Part shown: positions 57,060-64,000 of the stretch, piece after piece
Layout: each line of letters starts with the position of its first letter
Position numbering within the stretch: position 1 is the stretch's first letter
Source: Mesorhizobium sp. CAU 1732
GTDB lineage: Bacteria > Pseudomonadota > Alphaproteobacteria > Rhizobiales > Rhizobiaceae
DNA: 64,000 bases
Direction: 5' to 3'
Assembly: GCF_039888675.1 (NCBI RefSeq)
Contig: NZ_JBDQQR010000001.1
Coordinates: 2,108,001-2,172,000, forward strand
Program-made: the position numbers and the translations under genes
The notes under the pieces: generated by a model
Databases searched by the model: none
Told to the model about the DNA's origin: nothing
The model's input: only the letters and a program-made list of their open reading frames with translations

Positions 57060-58663
57060 AATTCGGGCCGATCCGCCTCGGTGACGCGGATGGCGCGATC
57101 CTCGCGCATTCGGTGGCCGCAGGCGGTCGAAGCTGGCGCAAGGCGCACCTTTTGACCGCCGACGACATCGCAGCCATGAAGGCCGCTGGCCTCACCGAGA
57201 TTGTCGCGGCGCGCATGGAACCCGGCGATCTGAGCGAGGACGAGGCGGCCGCGCGGCTTGGGGCGGCACTCGGCAATGCGTTGATCGAGATACGACCGGC
57301 CTCGACCGGCCGGGTCAATCTTCATGCCCGGAACGCCGGAATCTTCGTCGTTTCCAAATCTGCCGTCGATGCGATCAATGCCATCGACCCGTCGATCACG
57401 CTCGCGACCCTGCCGGACTACGCCACCGTCGAGGCCGGCCAGATGCTCGCCACGGTGAAGATCATTCCGTTCGCGGTCGCCGAAGCGCTGCTCGATCGGG
57501 CGGTAGCGATCGCTGCCGATGCCGATTTACTCGCCCTCCACCCGTTCAATCCGCTCAAGGTGGGCCTCGTGCAGACGGTCCTGCCGAGCGTCAAGGACAG
57601 CGTGCTCGACAAGACGAAGGAGCACACCGAACGCCGCTTGGCGCGCGCGGGCGGTTCGATCGCGCGCGAAATGCGCACGCCGCATCGCGCTGAGGATGTC
57701 GCGCAGGCGGTCAGGGAGATGGCCGGGGTCAGCGACCTCGTCATCATCTTCGGCGCATCGGCCGTGTCCGACTCAAACGACGTCATCCCGGCCGCGATCC
57801 GTCTGGCTGGCGGCACCGTCGAACGCGTCGGAATGCCGGTCGATCCCGGCAATCTGCTCGTAGTCGGCGCATTTGACGGCAAGTGCGTGATCGGCGCGCC
57901 GGGATGCGCGCGAAGCCCCAAGCTCAACGGCTTCGACTGGGTCCTGGACCGGCTGATGGCGGGCATCGATGTCACGGATCGCGATATCGCCGCCATGGGC
58001 GTCGGCGGGCTGTTGATGGAGATCGAGACGCGCCCGCAACCGCGCGAACCGAAGGCACGCCGTAGGCCGGCGGTCGATGTGGTGCTGCTGGCGGCGGGCA
58101 GGGCGCAGCGCATGGGCGGCCCGAACAAGCTGATGGCCGAGTTCGAGGGCACCCCGCTCGTGCGCCGCGCGGCGGACATGCTGGCCTCGACCAAGGCACG
58201 CGCGACACATGCCGTGGTGGGGCATCAGGCCGACCGCATCATCGAGGCGTTGGCAGGCGCGCGCGTGGCGATCGTCCAGAACCGGCTTTTCGCGGATGGA
58301 CTGGCCAGTTCGCTCAAGGCGGGCATTGCTGCCTTGCGTGCCGATGCGGATGGCGCGCTGATCGCGCTGGCGGATATGCCGGGCGTCGGGCGACAGGATA
58401 TCGACCGGCTCATCGACGCGTTCGTCGGCGCTGGCGGCTCGACCATCGTGCGCGCAACCCACGCGGGCAAGCGCGGCAACCCGGTGATCCTTCCGAGGGT
58501 CTTGTTTAGCGCTGTTGCGGCGCTGGAGGGCGATACCGGTGCGCGGCACATCATCGAGACCAGCGGTCTGCCGGTCATCGACGTCGAGATCGGCGAGGCT
58601 GCGAGCCTTGATGTCGATACGCCCGAAGCGATGGCGCGCGCCGGCGGGCAACTCGTCGGCTGA
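57056..58663 (+). CDS. MoeA-type molybdopterin-binding / MobA-like NTP transferase fusion, 535 aa
   Basis: Residues about 1-340 form a molybdopterin-binding region (LGDADGAILAHSVAAGGRSW, DLVIIFGASAVSDSNDVIPA, GGTVERVGMPVDPGNLLVVG, GAPGCARSPKLNGFDWVLDR). Residues about 345-535 form a MobA/MocA-like nucleotidyltransferase: VDVVLLAAGRAQRMGGPNKL with its signature, LIALADMPGVGRQD, and GKRGNPVILPRVLF. Such fusions insert cytosine or otherwise finish Mo-pterin for CO dehydrogenase/xanthine dehydrogenase-type enzymes. Confidence 0.88.
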   Translation: MKFGPIRLGDADGAILAHSVAAGGRSWRKAHLLTADDIAAMKAAGLTEIVAARMEPGDLSEDEAAARLGAALGNALIEIRPASTGRVNLHARNAGIFVVSKSAVDAINAIDPSITLATLPDYATVEAGQMLATVKIIPFAVAEALLDRAVAIAADADLLALHPFNPLKVGLVQTVLPSVKDSVLDKTKEHTERRLARAGGSIAREMRTPHRAEDVAQAVREMAGVSDLVIIFGASAVSDSNDVIPAAIRLAGGTVERVGMPVDPGNLLVVGAFDGKCVIGAPGCARSPKLNGFDWVLDRLMAGIDVTDRDIAAMGVGGLLMEIETRPQPREPKARRRPAVDVVLLAAGRAQRMGGPNKLMAEFEGTPLVRRAADMLASTKARATHAVVGHQADRIIEALAGARVAIVQNRLFADGLASSLKAGIAALRADADGALIALADMPGVGRQDIDRLIDAFVGAGGSTIVRATHAGKRGNPVILPRVLFSAVAALEGDTGARHIIETSGLPVIDVEIGEAASLDVDTPEAMARAGGQLVG

Positions 58664-58681
58664 AGGGACGGGTAGCGCCGC

Positions 58682-59608
58682 ATGCACCGCATCGGCTATC
58701 TCTTGCGCATGCTCAACGTGTTCGGCCGCGCCGCCATCCCGATTTTCGCTGTCTTCGTGGCCCTCGCCACGATCGTGACGGCTTCACCGGTCCGGGCCGA
58801 AATGCTCTCACCGTTCAAGGACGAGCTTTTCGCCTATCCCCACCAACTCGCACAGGCAGACGGCGGTCGTCATCTGACGGTCGATTATCAGGAAATGCGC
58901 GACATCAACGGCCGCGACGAAATTCCCGAGCGGCGCGCGCAGGCGAAATATGTCGACCTCGGGGTCCGCCGCGTGCAGCAGGACCGCTTGGCGCGAACCG
59001 AGGTCGCGCAGATTCCGCACATCACGGTGGGCAAGACCGAAGGCGCATCGTTCATCATCGCCTATCTCTACGGACAGGGCGGCAGCCGGCGGCAGGGCAT
59101 GGACGATTTCACCTTTGGCGGTAATTTCAACCGCGTGAAGAACCTCGCCTCGCGCAATGGCGGGCTCTATCTGACCACCGATTTTTCCGATTTCGGCGCG
59201 GCGGGCGCCAGCCAGGTCGCTGCGCTGCTGTCGCTCTATGCCAAGGCGTCGCCGCAAGCGCCGGTCTATGTCGCCTGTGGGTCGATGGGCGGCGCGCTGT
59301 GCTGGCGGCTGGCGAATGATGCGGGGATCGCGCCGCGTCTCGGGGGGCTGCTCCTCCTCGGTTCGCACTGGGACGACGCGTTTCTGTCCAGTGCGGCGTT
59401 CAAGCGCCGCGTACCGGTCTTCTTCGGCCATGGCGGCAACGACCGCGTCTTTCCGGCCGCGAAGCAGGAGGCGTTCTTCCGGTCGATCCTGGCGCGGGCG
59501 CCGGATTATCCCACGCGCTTCGTTCGGTTCGAGACCGGCAGCCACGGCACCCCGATCCGCATGACCGACTGGCGCGAAACGCTGAACTGGATGGATTCAA
59601 TACGCTAA
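58682..59608 (+). CDS. Exported alpha/beta hydrolase, 308 aa
   Basis: N-terminal hydrophobic signal (AIPIFAVFVALATIVTASPVRA) and a serine-hydrolase fold: elbow YVACGSMGGALCWR (Ser), acid in FGHGGNDRVFP and His in ETGSHGTPIRMTDW. Substrate unknown. Last gene of the maturation operon, 18 bp behind the NTP transferase; such hydrolases are seen at the ends of cox-type clusters (from memory). No role in Mo maturation is established. Confidence 0.85.
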   Translation: MHRIGYLLRMLNVFGRAAIPIFAVFVALATIVTASPVRAEMLSPFKDELFAYPHQLAQADGGRHLTVDYQEMRDINGRDEIPERRAQAKYVDLGVRRVQQDRLARTEVAQIPHITVGKTEGASFIIAYLYGQGGSRRQGMDDFTFGGNFNRVKNLASRNGGLYLTTDFSDFGAAGASQVAALLSLYAKASPQAPVYVACGSMGGALCWRLANDAGIAPRLGGLLLLGSHWDDAFLSSAAFKRRVPVFFGHGGNDRVFPAAKQEAFFRSILARAPDYPTRFVRFETGSHGTPIRMTDWRETLNWMDSIR

Positions 59609-59655
59609 TTTCGATCTGTAACGCACTGAATCGATTACGTAAGCAAGAACAAGCG

Positions 59656-60672
59656 TCACGGCGCGAAATCATAATCGACAAGCACTTCCGGGCTCATCTT
59701 GCCGTCATAGGCTGCATCGACCTCGTAGTAGACGAGGTTGAAGCTTCCGCCGCGAAACACCCATCGGGCCGCGTCGAACGCATCGCCCACGCCGCGCCAC
59801 AGGCTGTGTTCGCTCATCGTCAGCGTATCGCTGTCGAACTCAGAATTGGTGATCTGCGCGCGCGCCTTGGCTCCGATCATCGTCACGCCATCGACAACCG
59901 AGTTGTCGCCTTCATTGGCGTAGCGGACGTCGATCTCGGGCACTGCGAACTGGATTTGCTCGATCTGGCCCTCGTCATTTGCCAGATAATGCACGTGGGT
60001 CTGGTTATAGGCGCCTTGCGTGCACTTGAACCGGTAAAGGCTGACCTGCCGTTCGGGGTCGTCAGGCCCTTCGAAGGAATAGCGAAACCCGAAGGCGTAG
60101 GTCTCCGGCTGCAGATCTGTCCCGGAGGACGCGCAAATCTCGGAAAAGTCGGCGCGGAACGCCGTCTTCGCCTTGTGGAGCATCGCATCATGCTCGGGAA
60201 GTGGCGGTCCGTCGCCGCAACTGGTCGGCAAGGCAGGCTCCGTGCCCTCGGCAACAGGCTGAAGATCGCCGCTTTCGATCTTCAGTGGCTCGAACGTCTC
60301 GGTCTGCATCCCGGGATTGGCCATGCGCAACGTATAGCAGCCCGCGAAAACGGCGTGGCTGCCGCCTTGCTCGAACGCCGTGATGACCACCGGCAGACGA
60401 TAGTAGACGCTGCCGGCGGCACCTTCTTCGGATGGCACACCCACCGTCAGGTCTACGCGTTCGGTCGTCGCGTAGCCCTGGGCGTAGGTTTCGAGGTCGG
60501 CTGCGGGTGGGGTGGCGAAGTAGCTGTAGGCGCGGGCGAATTCGCCGCGGTCGATCGCGTTGTAGAGCGAGCGCACCAGTGAGGCGGGGCCGGACCGGTC
60601 GTCGATGTAATCGTCTGCGGCGAGCGCCGGCGAAGCGCTCGCAAGGAGAATGGCCAAGGCTGCTCGACGCAT
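59656..60672 (-). CDS. DUF1176 family exported protein, 338 aa
   Basis: Signal peptide (RRAALAILLASASPALA). N-terminal SnoaL/NTF2-like region (about 25-100, LVRSLYNAIDRGEFARAYSY), then a DUF1176-type C-terminal domain: YRFKCTQGAYNQTHVHYLAN, IQFAVPEIDVRYANEGDNSV, HSLWRGVGDAFDAARWVFRG, YYEVDAAYDGKMSPEVLVDY. Periplasmic; function unknown. Confidence 0.87.
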   Translation of the reverse strand: MRRAALAILLASASPALAADDYIDDRSGPASLVRSLYNAIDRGEFARAYSYFATPPAADLETYAQGYATTERVDLTVGVPSEEGAAGSVYYRLPVVITAFEQGGSHAVFAGCYTLRMANPGMQTETFEPLKIESGDLQPVAEGTEPALPTSCGDGPPLPEHDAMLHKAKTAFRADFSEICASSGTDLQPETYAFGFRYSFEGPDDPERQVSLYRFKCTQGAYNQTHVHYLANDEGQIEQIQFAVPEIDVRYANEGDNSVVDGVTMIGAKARAQITNSEFDSDTLTMSEHSLWRGVGDAFDAARWVFRGGSFNLVYYEVDAAYDGKMSPEVLVDYDFAP

Positions 60673-60731
60673 GAGTCTCTCCGTGTGATCGGGAGAAACT
60701 ACGCCGTCCTTTGCGGCAGTTCCAAGACGCG

Positions 60732-60902
60732 TCAGCGCGCCCGGCCGGCCATCTCATAAGCGATGTGCGGGAAATCGGCGGGCTTGATACCGATGTCCGC
60801 CCTGTCTGACGGACTCATCGATTCCAGCAGTGCCAGCGCGCTTCGGAAACGTTCATTCTCTTTTTGCCGCGGGCGGACGAAAAACTCGGTAAAGAATCCC
60901 AT
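60732..60902 (-). CDS. Small conserved hypothetical protein, 56 aa
   Basis: MGFFTEFFVRPRQKENERFR, then SALALLESMSPSDRADIGIK, then PADFPHIAYEMAGRAR. Reminiscent in layout of the DUF1127 group (a late DRADIGIKPADF motif) but shorter; similar small proteins occur in Rhizobiales. AGGAAGCC upstream of ATG 60902. Function unknown. Confidence 0.6.
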   Translation of the reverse strand: MGFFTEFFVRPRQKENERFRSALALLESMSPSDRADIGIKPADFPHIAYEMAGRAR

Positions 60903-61138
60903 GTCAGGCTTCCTTTCTGTGTCCTCCCGAAGCCCTGAATATAGTCGGTTCGGCGTGATTGTGCAGTGCAGCATTCACATGGCAGCCATGCGAGTTCCGG
61001 TTCGGCACGAAATTACGGCGCACGTGTTCATAGGGTCTTAACGAAAATCAGCGGAGGTCGGGGAAGACACACATTAGGGGAACCTTTTTAACCCGCGCGA
61101 GATTAAGGTCCGATTGTATCGCACGCCGGGAGCAGGAG

Positions 61139-61618
61139 ATGTCGTTGGGCGCAGATGCGAAGCTGGACTTTACTGAACTGCTCGATGATCTCATCGCTGC
61201 CTCGCGGGACATTGAACCCCAGGTGGATGATGGTCCCGTTCCATCGCTTCGTGGCGATCTGCTCGACCAGATCGAGCGGTTGCAGGCCGAGAACGTGACC
61301 CTGTTTCGGGATCGGGCGATTCAGGAATATGATGAGTATCGCGCGCGAGCCCCGCAAAAGGATCGTCCGCCTGTGCTTGAGACCCCGGCCCATCTCCAGC
61401 CTGCTCTGGAGGATTTGTTCTTTCTCGATCCCGATTCGATTTCAAAAGAACTTGGTATCCAGCCGAAGAGCAAGCCCGAAGAGCTTGATCGTGCCAGGCG
61501 TTCCTTCGCGATGCGCTACCATCCCGACCGTGTCCCGGAAGAATTCCGCGAGCGCGCCGTCATGCGCATGCAGATCGCGAACATGCTGATCGACGAGGCA
61601 AAGCGCCTGAAGCGCTAG
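61139..61618 (+). CDS. J-domain protein, 159 aa
   Basis: N-terminal ~75 residues acidic and helical, without known fold. C-terminal ~55 residues form a J domain with HPD (FAMRYHPDRVPEEFRERA), which stimulates DnaK ATPase. It lacks the glycine/phenylalanine and zinc regions of DnaJ, so it is a specialised co-chaperone. Divergent from the 56-aa gene. Confidence 0.82.
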   Translation: MSLGADAKLDFTELLDDLIAASRDIEPQVDDGPVPSLRGDLLDQIERLQAENVTLFRDRAIQEYDEYRARAPQKDRPPVLETPAHLQPALEDLFFLDPDSISKELGIQPKSKPEELDRARRSFAMRYHPDRVPEEFRERAVMRMQIANMLIDEAKRLKR

Positions 61619-61639
61619 CCTCGCCGGATCACCTGGATT

Positions 61640-62080
61640 TTACCACGTACCCGTATTGGCCATCGACGCCCAGGGTTCGGACTTTGCCTTCGCGTCTCCC
61701 TTCTGCAGAAGCTCGATCGAGATACCGTCGGGCGACTTCACGAACGCCATGTTGCCGTCGCGCGGCGGGCGATTGATCGTGACGCCCATATCCATCAGGC
61801 GCTGGCAGGTTTCATAGATGTCGTCGACCTCGTAGGCGAGGTGGCCGAAATTGCGCCCGCCATCGTAGTCCTCAGGATCCCAATTGTAGGTCAGCTCGAC
61901 CAGCGGCGCCTTTTCCGTGATGCCGGTATGCTCGTCCTCTGGCGCGGCAAGGAAAATCAGCGTGAATTTCCCCTCCTGGCTTTCGACGCGTCGAACCTCT
62001 TTGAGGCCGAGCTTGTTGCAGTAGAAATCGAGTGAGATATCAACGTCCTTGACGCGGACCATGGTGTGCAAATAGCGCAT
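61640..62080 (-). CDS. gloA: Lactoylglutathione lyase (glyoxalase I), 146 aa
   Basis: Single VOC domain. [60 protein letters not shown] and [19 protein letters not shown] with metal ligands His and Glu. Converts the hemithioacetal of methylglyoxal and glutathione to lactoylglutathione. ATG 62080 chosen (MRYLHTMV) over 62209. Confidence 0.93.
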   Translation of the reverse strand: MRYLHTMVRVKDVDISLDFYCNKLGLKEVRRVESQEGKFTLIFLAAPEDEHTGITEKAPLVELTYNWDPEDYDGGRNFGHLAYEVDDIYETCQRLMDMGVTINRPPRDGNMAFVKSPDGISIELLQKGDAKAKSEPWASMANTGTW

Positions 62081-62335
62081 CTTTGCCTTCCGGTTCTTCG
62101 AGGTGGAGCCGCTGATATGGAGCAGTCGCGCGGAAGCGGCAACCGGCTCGTCGTGATTGAAACGAGCTTCCATGACGCCGCTTCGAATCGCAGCGTGGGC
62201 ACGATCCAAGACCTGAGGCAGTATTGTGGGGTAGAAATGTTGAAAACTGCGCCACGGCCCTTGCTAACACAGGAACGCACAGTGTTATCCTGCTGAATAG
62301 AATCAGACGATTTGTTCGAGGAAAGGTACGTCGGG

Positions 62336-62929
62336 ATGGGGGACAAAGCCTCTTCGGAGAGGCGGTACGACGCCATTGACGAAGCCGTGGGTCCAGATGA
62401 TGGACCGGAGGCTGTGCTCGCCGAAATATCCGGCGAAATCAAATGGTTCGATGTCGCCAAGGGCTACGGGTTCATCTTGCCCGACGACACCGCCATCGGT
62501 GACGTGCTTCTCCATGTGACCTGCCTTCGCAAGGATGGCTTCCAGACCGCGCTTGAGGGCGCGCGCGTGGTCTGCCTCGTTCGTCGCGGCGATCGTGGCC
62601 TCCAGGCCTTCAAGGTTCTCTCGATGGACAACACGAACGCCGTCCATCCGTCCGAGCAGCCGCTTCAGAAAACCCACGTCGCGGTGACGGCCGAGAGCGG
62701 GCTCGAACGCGCTCTGGTGAAATGGTTCAACCGCACCAAGGGTTTTGGCTTCCTGACGCGCGGTGAAGGCACCGAGGACATCTTCATCCACATGGAGACG
62801 TTGCGCCGATACGGCCTGACAGAGCTTCGACCGGGCCAGGTGGTGCTGGTGCGCTTCGGCAAAGGCGACAAGGGCCTTATGGCTGCCGAAATTCATCCCG
62901 ATATGGGGACACTGCCGGTTTCGCATTGA
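62336..62929 (+). CDS. Double cold-shock-domain protein, 197 aa
   Basis: Two CSDs. The first (about 32-100) reads GEIKWFDVAKGYGFILPDDT and VLLHVTCL, with a degenerate RNP2 in place of VFVH. The second (about 120-190) reads ALVKWFNRTKGFGFLTRGEG and DIFIHMETL. Binds single-stranded nucleic acid; duplicated CSDs are common in alphaproteobacteria. ATG 62336 with a GAGGAAAGG site. Followed closely by DUF192. Confidence 0.92.
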   Translation: MGDKASSERRYDAIDEAVGPDDGPEAVLAEISGEIKWFDVAKGYGFILPDDTAIGDVLLHVTCLRKDGFQTALEGARVVCLVRRGDRGLQAFKVLSMDNTNAVHPSEQPLQKTHVAVTAESGLERALVKWFNRTKGFGFLTRGEGTEDIFIHMETLRRYGLTELRPGQVVLVRFGKGDKGLMAAEIHPDMGTLPVSH

Positions 62930-62958
62930 CCGATCTCCGCCGGCGAGCAGGGTGGCCA

Positions 62959-63468
62959 ATGTTGCGTATGATCTGGATTTTGGCCGTCGTGCTGACGGTC
63001 GCACTGTCTCCCGGGGTCTCATCCCAGGCCTATAGTCAGGTGCGCATCGATGACGGGCAGCCGATGCTGCTGCCCGTCGATGCCGTTCCCCTCGTGGCCG
63101 AAACGAAGGACGGAGCGCGCGAATTCACCATCGAGATCGCCGATGACGACCGCGAGCGCTCGGCCGGCCTGATGTTCCGCACCGAGATGGACGACATGCA
63201 CGGCATGCTGTTCGTGTTCGAGCAGACGCGTCGCGTCTCTTTCTGGATGAAGAACACGCCGATGCCGCTCGACCTGATCTTCATCCGGGACGATGGCACC
63301 GTCGCGGCGGTGCTGCCGGGCGAGCCTTTTTCCACGGCCTCGATCGGGCCCGGAGAGTCGGTCCGGTTCGTTCTTGAACTGAAGGCTGGAACCGCGCAGA
63401 AGACAGGCATCGTCAGCGACGTCCGGCTGCGCCATCCGCGCATCGACAGCGTTGCGGATGGTGACTGA
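62959..63468 (+). CDS. DUF192 family exported protein, 169 aa
   Basis: Signal peptide (MIWILAVVLTVALSPGVSSQA) and one DUF192 beta-barrel: FTIEIADDDRERSAGLMFRT, HGMLFVFEQTRRVSFWMKNT, PMPLDLIFIRDDGTVAAVLP. Periplasmic; function unknown. A TTG at 62926 is in frame but the ATG 62959 gives a proper signal peptide. Probably co-transcribed with the cold-shock gene. Confidence 0.9.
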   Translation: MLRMIWILAVVLTVALSPGVSSQAYSQVRIDDGQPMLLPVDAVPLVAETKDGAREFTIEIADDDRERSAGLMFRTEMDDMHGMLFVFEQTRRVSFWMKNTPMPLDLIFIRDDGTVAAVLPGEPFSTASIGPGESVRFVLELKAGTAQKTGIVSDVRLRHPRIDSVADGD

Positions 63469-63496
63469 TCAAGCAATTCAGGAATTATTCGCAGGC

Positions 63497-64000
63497 ATGC
63501 ACAGTTTCACGCACGACGGCTTCGACCTCGCCTTCATCGACCGCGCGCCGGAAACGGGTAGCGGCGAGCCCGTCCTCCTGATTCACGGCTTCGCGTCGAC
63601 CCATCATGTGAACTGGGTCGCGCCGGGTTGGGTCAAGACGCTGAGCGAGGCCGGCTATCGCGTCATCGCCTTCGACCATCGCGGGCACGGGAAATCCACC
63701 AAGAGCTACGATCCCGACGACTATACGCCGGACGCCATGGCCGACGATGCGTCGGCTTTGCTCGACCATTTGTCGATCGATCGCGCGCACGTCTTTGGCT
63801 ATTCCATGGGCGCGCGGGTCTCGACGTTTCTCGCGCTTCGGCACCCAGAGAAAGTCGCCACCCTGATCCTCGGCGGCCTTGGCTATGGCATGGTCGATGG
63901 CGTCGGTGACTGGGATCCGATCGCCGAGGCCCTGATGGCCGACGATGCGACGACGATCGACCATCCGCGCGGCAAGATGTTCCGGACATTCGCCGACCAG
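63497..64000 (+). CDS. Alpha/beta hydrolase (3' end outside window)
   Basis: Serine hydrolase: GEPVLLIHGFASTHHVNWVA, VIAFDHRGHGKSTKSYDPDD, elbow HVFGYSMGARVSTFLALRHP with the Ser. The acid and His lie beyond the window. Cytosolic. ATG 63497 (MHSFTHDGF) is chosen; a GTG at 63461 overlapping the DUF192 stop is also possible. Confidence 0.87.
   Translation, partial: MHSFTHDGFDLAFIDRAPETGSGEPVLLIHGFASTHHVNWVAPGWVKTLSEAGYRVIAFDHRGHGKSTKSYDPDDYTPDAMADDASALLDHLSIDRAHVFGYSMGARVSTFLALRHPEKVATLILGGLGYGMVDGVGDWDPIAEALMADDATTIDHPRGKMFRTFADQ

Overview
The window is a gene-dense, GC-rich chromosomal segment of an alphaproteobacterium, most likely of the order Hyphomicrobiales (Rhizobiales). The pointers are a glutathione-dependent formaldehyde pathway, recA-alaS-icd in near sequence, the purC-purS-purQ-purL neighbourhood with a small coiled-coil gene between purS and purQ, DUF1476 (the alphaproteobacterial F1 zeta inhibitor family), DUF1127 proteins, a monothiol Grx/BolA pair, EcfG-like promoter motifs and GAAC-type SOS boxes. 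I cannot fix the family or genus from the sequence alone. Nothing resembles a phage, plasmid backbone, insertion sequence, CRISPR array, rRNA or tRNA.

Layout. 1-1730: 5' part of gcvT with its tandem glycine riboswitch, and a small XRE regulator with a clear promoter, operator-like repeats and a leader hairpin. 1727-6465: formaldehyde detoxification (frmA, fghA) interleaved with DUF188, DUF1345 and a lipoprotein. 6466-10175: a compositionally weaker, accessory-looking block (Asp-nucleophile alpha/beta hydrolase divergent from a CGNR zinc-finger regulator, then a FabMG-like protein). 10176-13700: dnaE. 13722-19191: a sulfur-handling neighbourhood (persulfide-dioxygenase-like MBL protein, periplasmic rhodanese, YeeE/YedE thiosulfate transporter, a proline/alanine/cysteine-repeat protein and a His/Cys-rich protein), with cspA and a Lys/Ala-rich small protein in between. 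19317-23706: LysE exporter, a LuxR regulator fused to a catalytically dead alpha/beta hydrolase, an OmpA lipoprotein and a PfkB kinase. 23707-35362: core genes recA, alaS, icd, trmJ, murI, rpsD and ttcA, with a PRC-barrel protein, a frameshifted GST, an epoxide-hydrolase-like protein and a TfoX-like protein. 35431-45586: MFS exporter, grxD, methyltransferase, bolA, purL, a MocR/DUF1127 divergon, then purQ, coiled-coil protein, purS and purC. 45851-53761: DUF1476, HpcH aldolase, hydrolase, VOC protein, purB, DUF2259, P1 peptidase, a periplasmic binding protein and a flavin reductase. 53783-59608: a molybdenum-hydroxylase (Cox/Xdh) maturation operon without structural subunits. 59656-64000: DUF1176, small proteins, a J-domain protein, gloA, a double cold-shock protein, DUF192 and the start of another alpha/beta hydrolase.

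How it fits together. Purine synthesis (purB, C, S, Q, L) is spread over about 12 kb on one strand with unrelated genes between. Formaldehyde, glycine cleavage and methylglyoxal functions suggest attention to C1 and electrophile metabolism. The most unusual items are the LuxR-pseudohydrolase fusion, the overlapping transporter/Cys-repeat/His-Cys operon, a short gene broken next to a 26-bp perfect palindrome, and several regulatory arrangements readable directly from the DNA (XRE leader, CGNR divergon, MocR-DUF1127 divergon, EcfG-like promoters).
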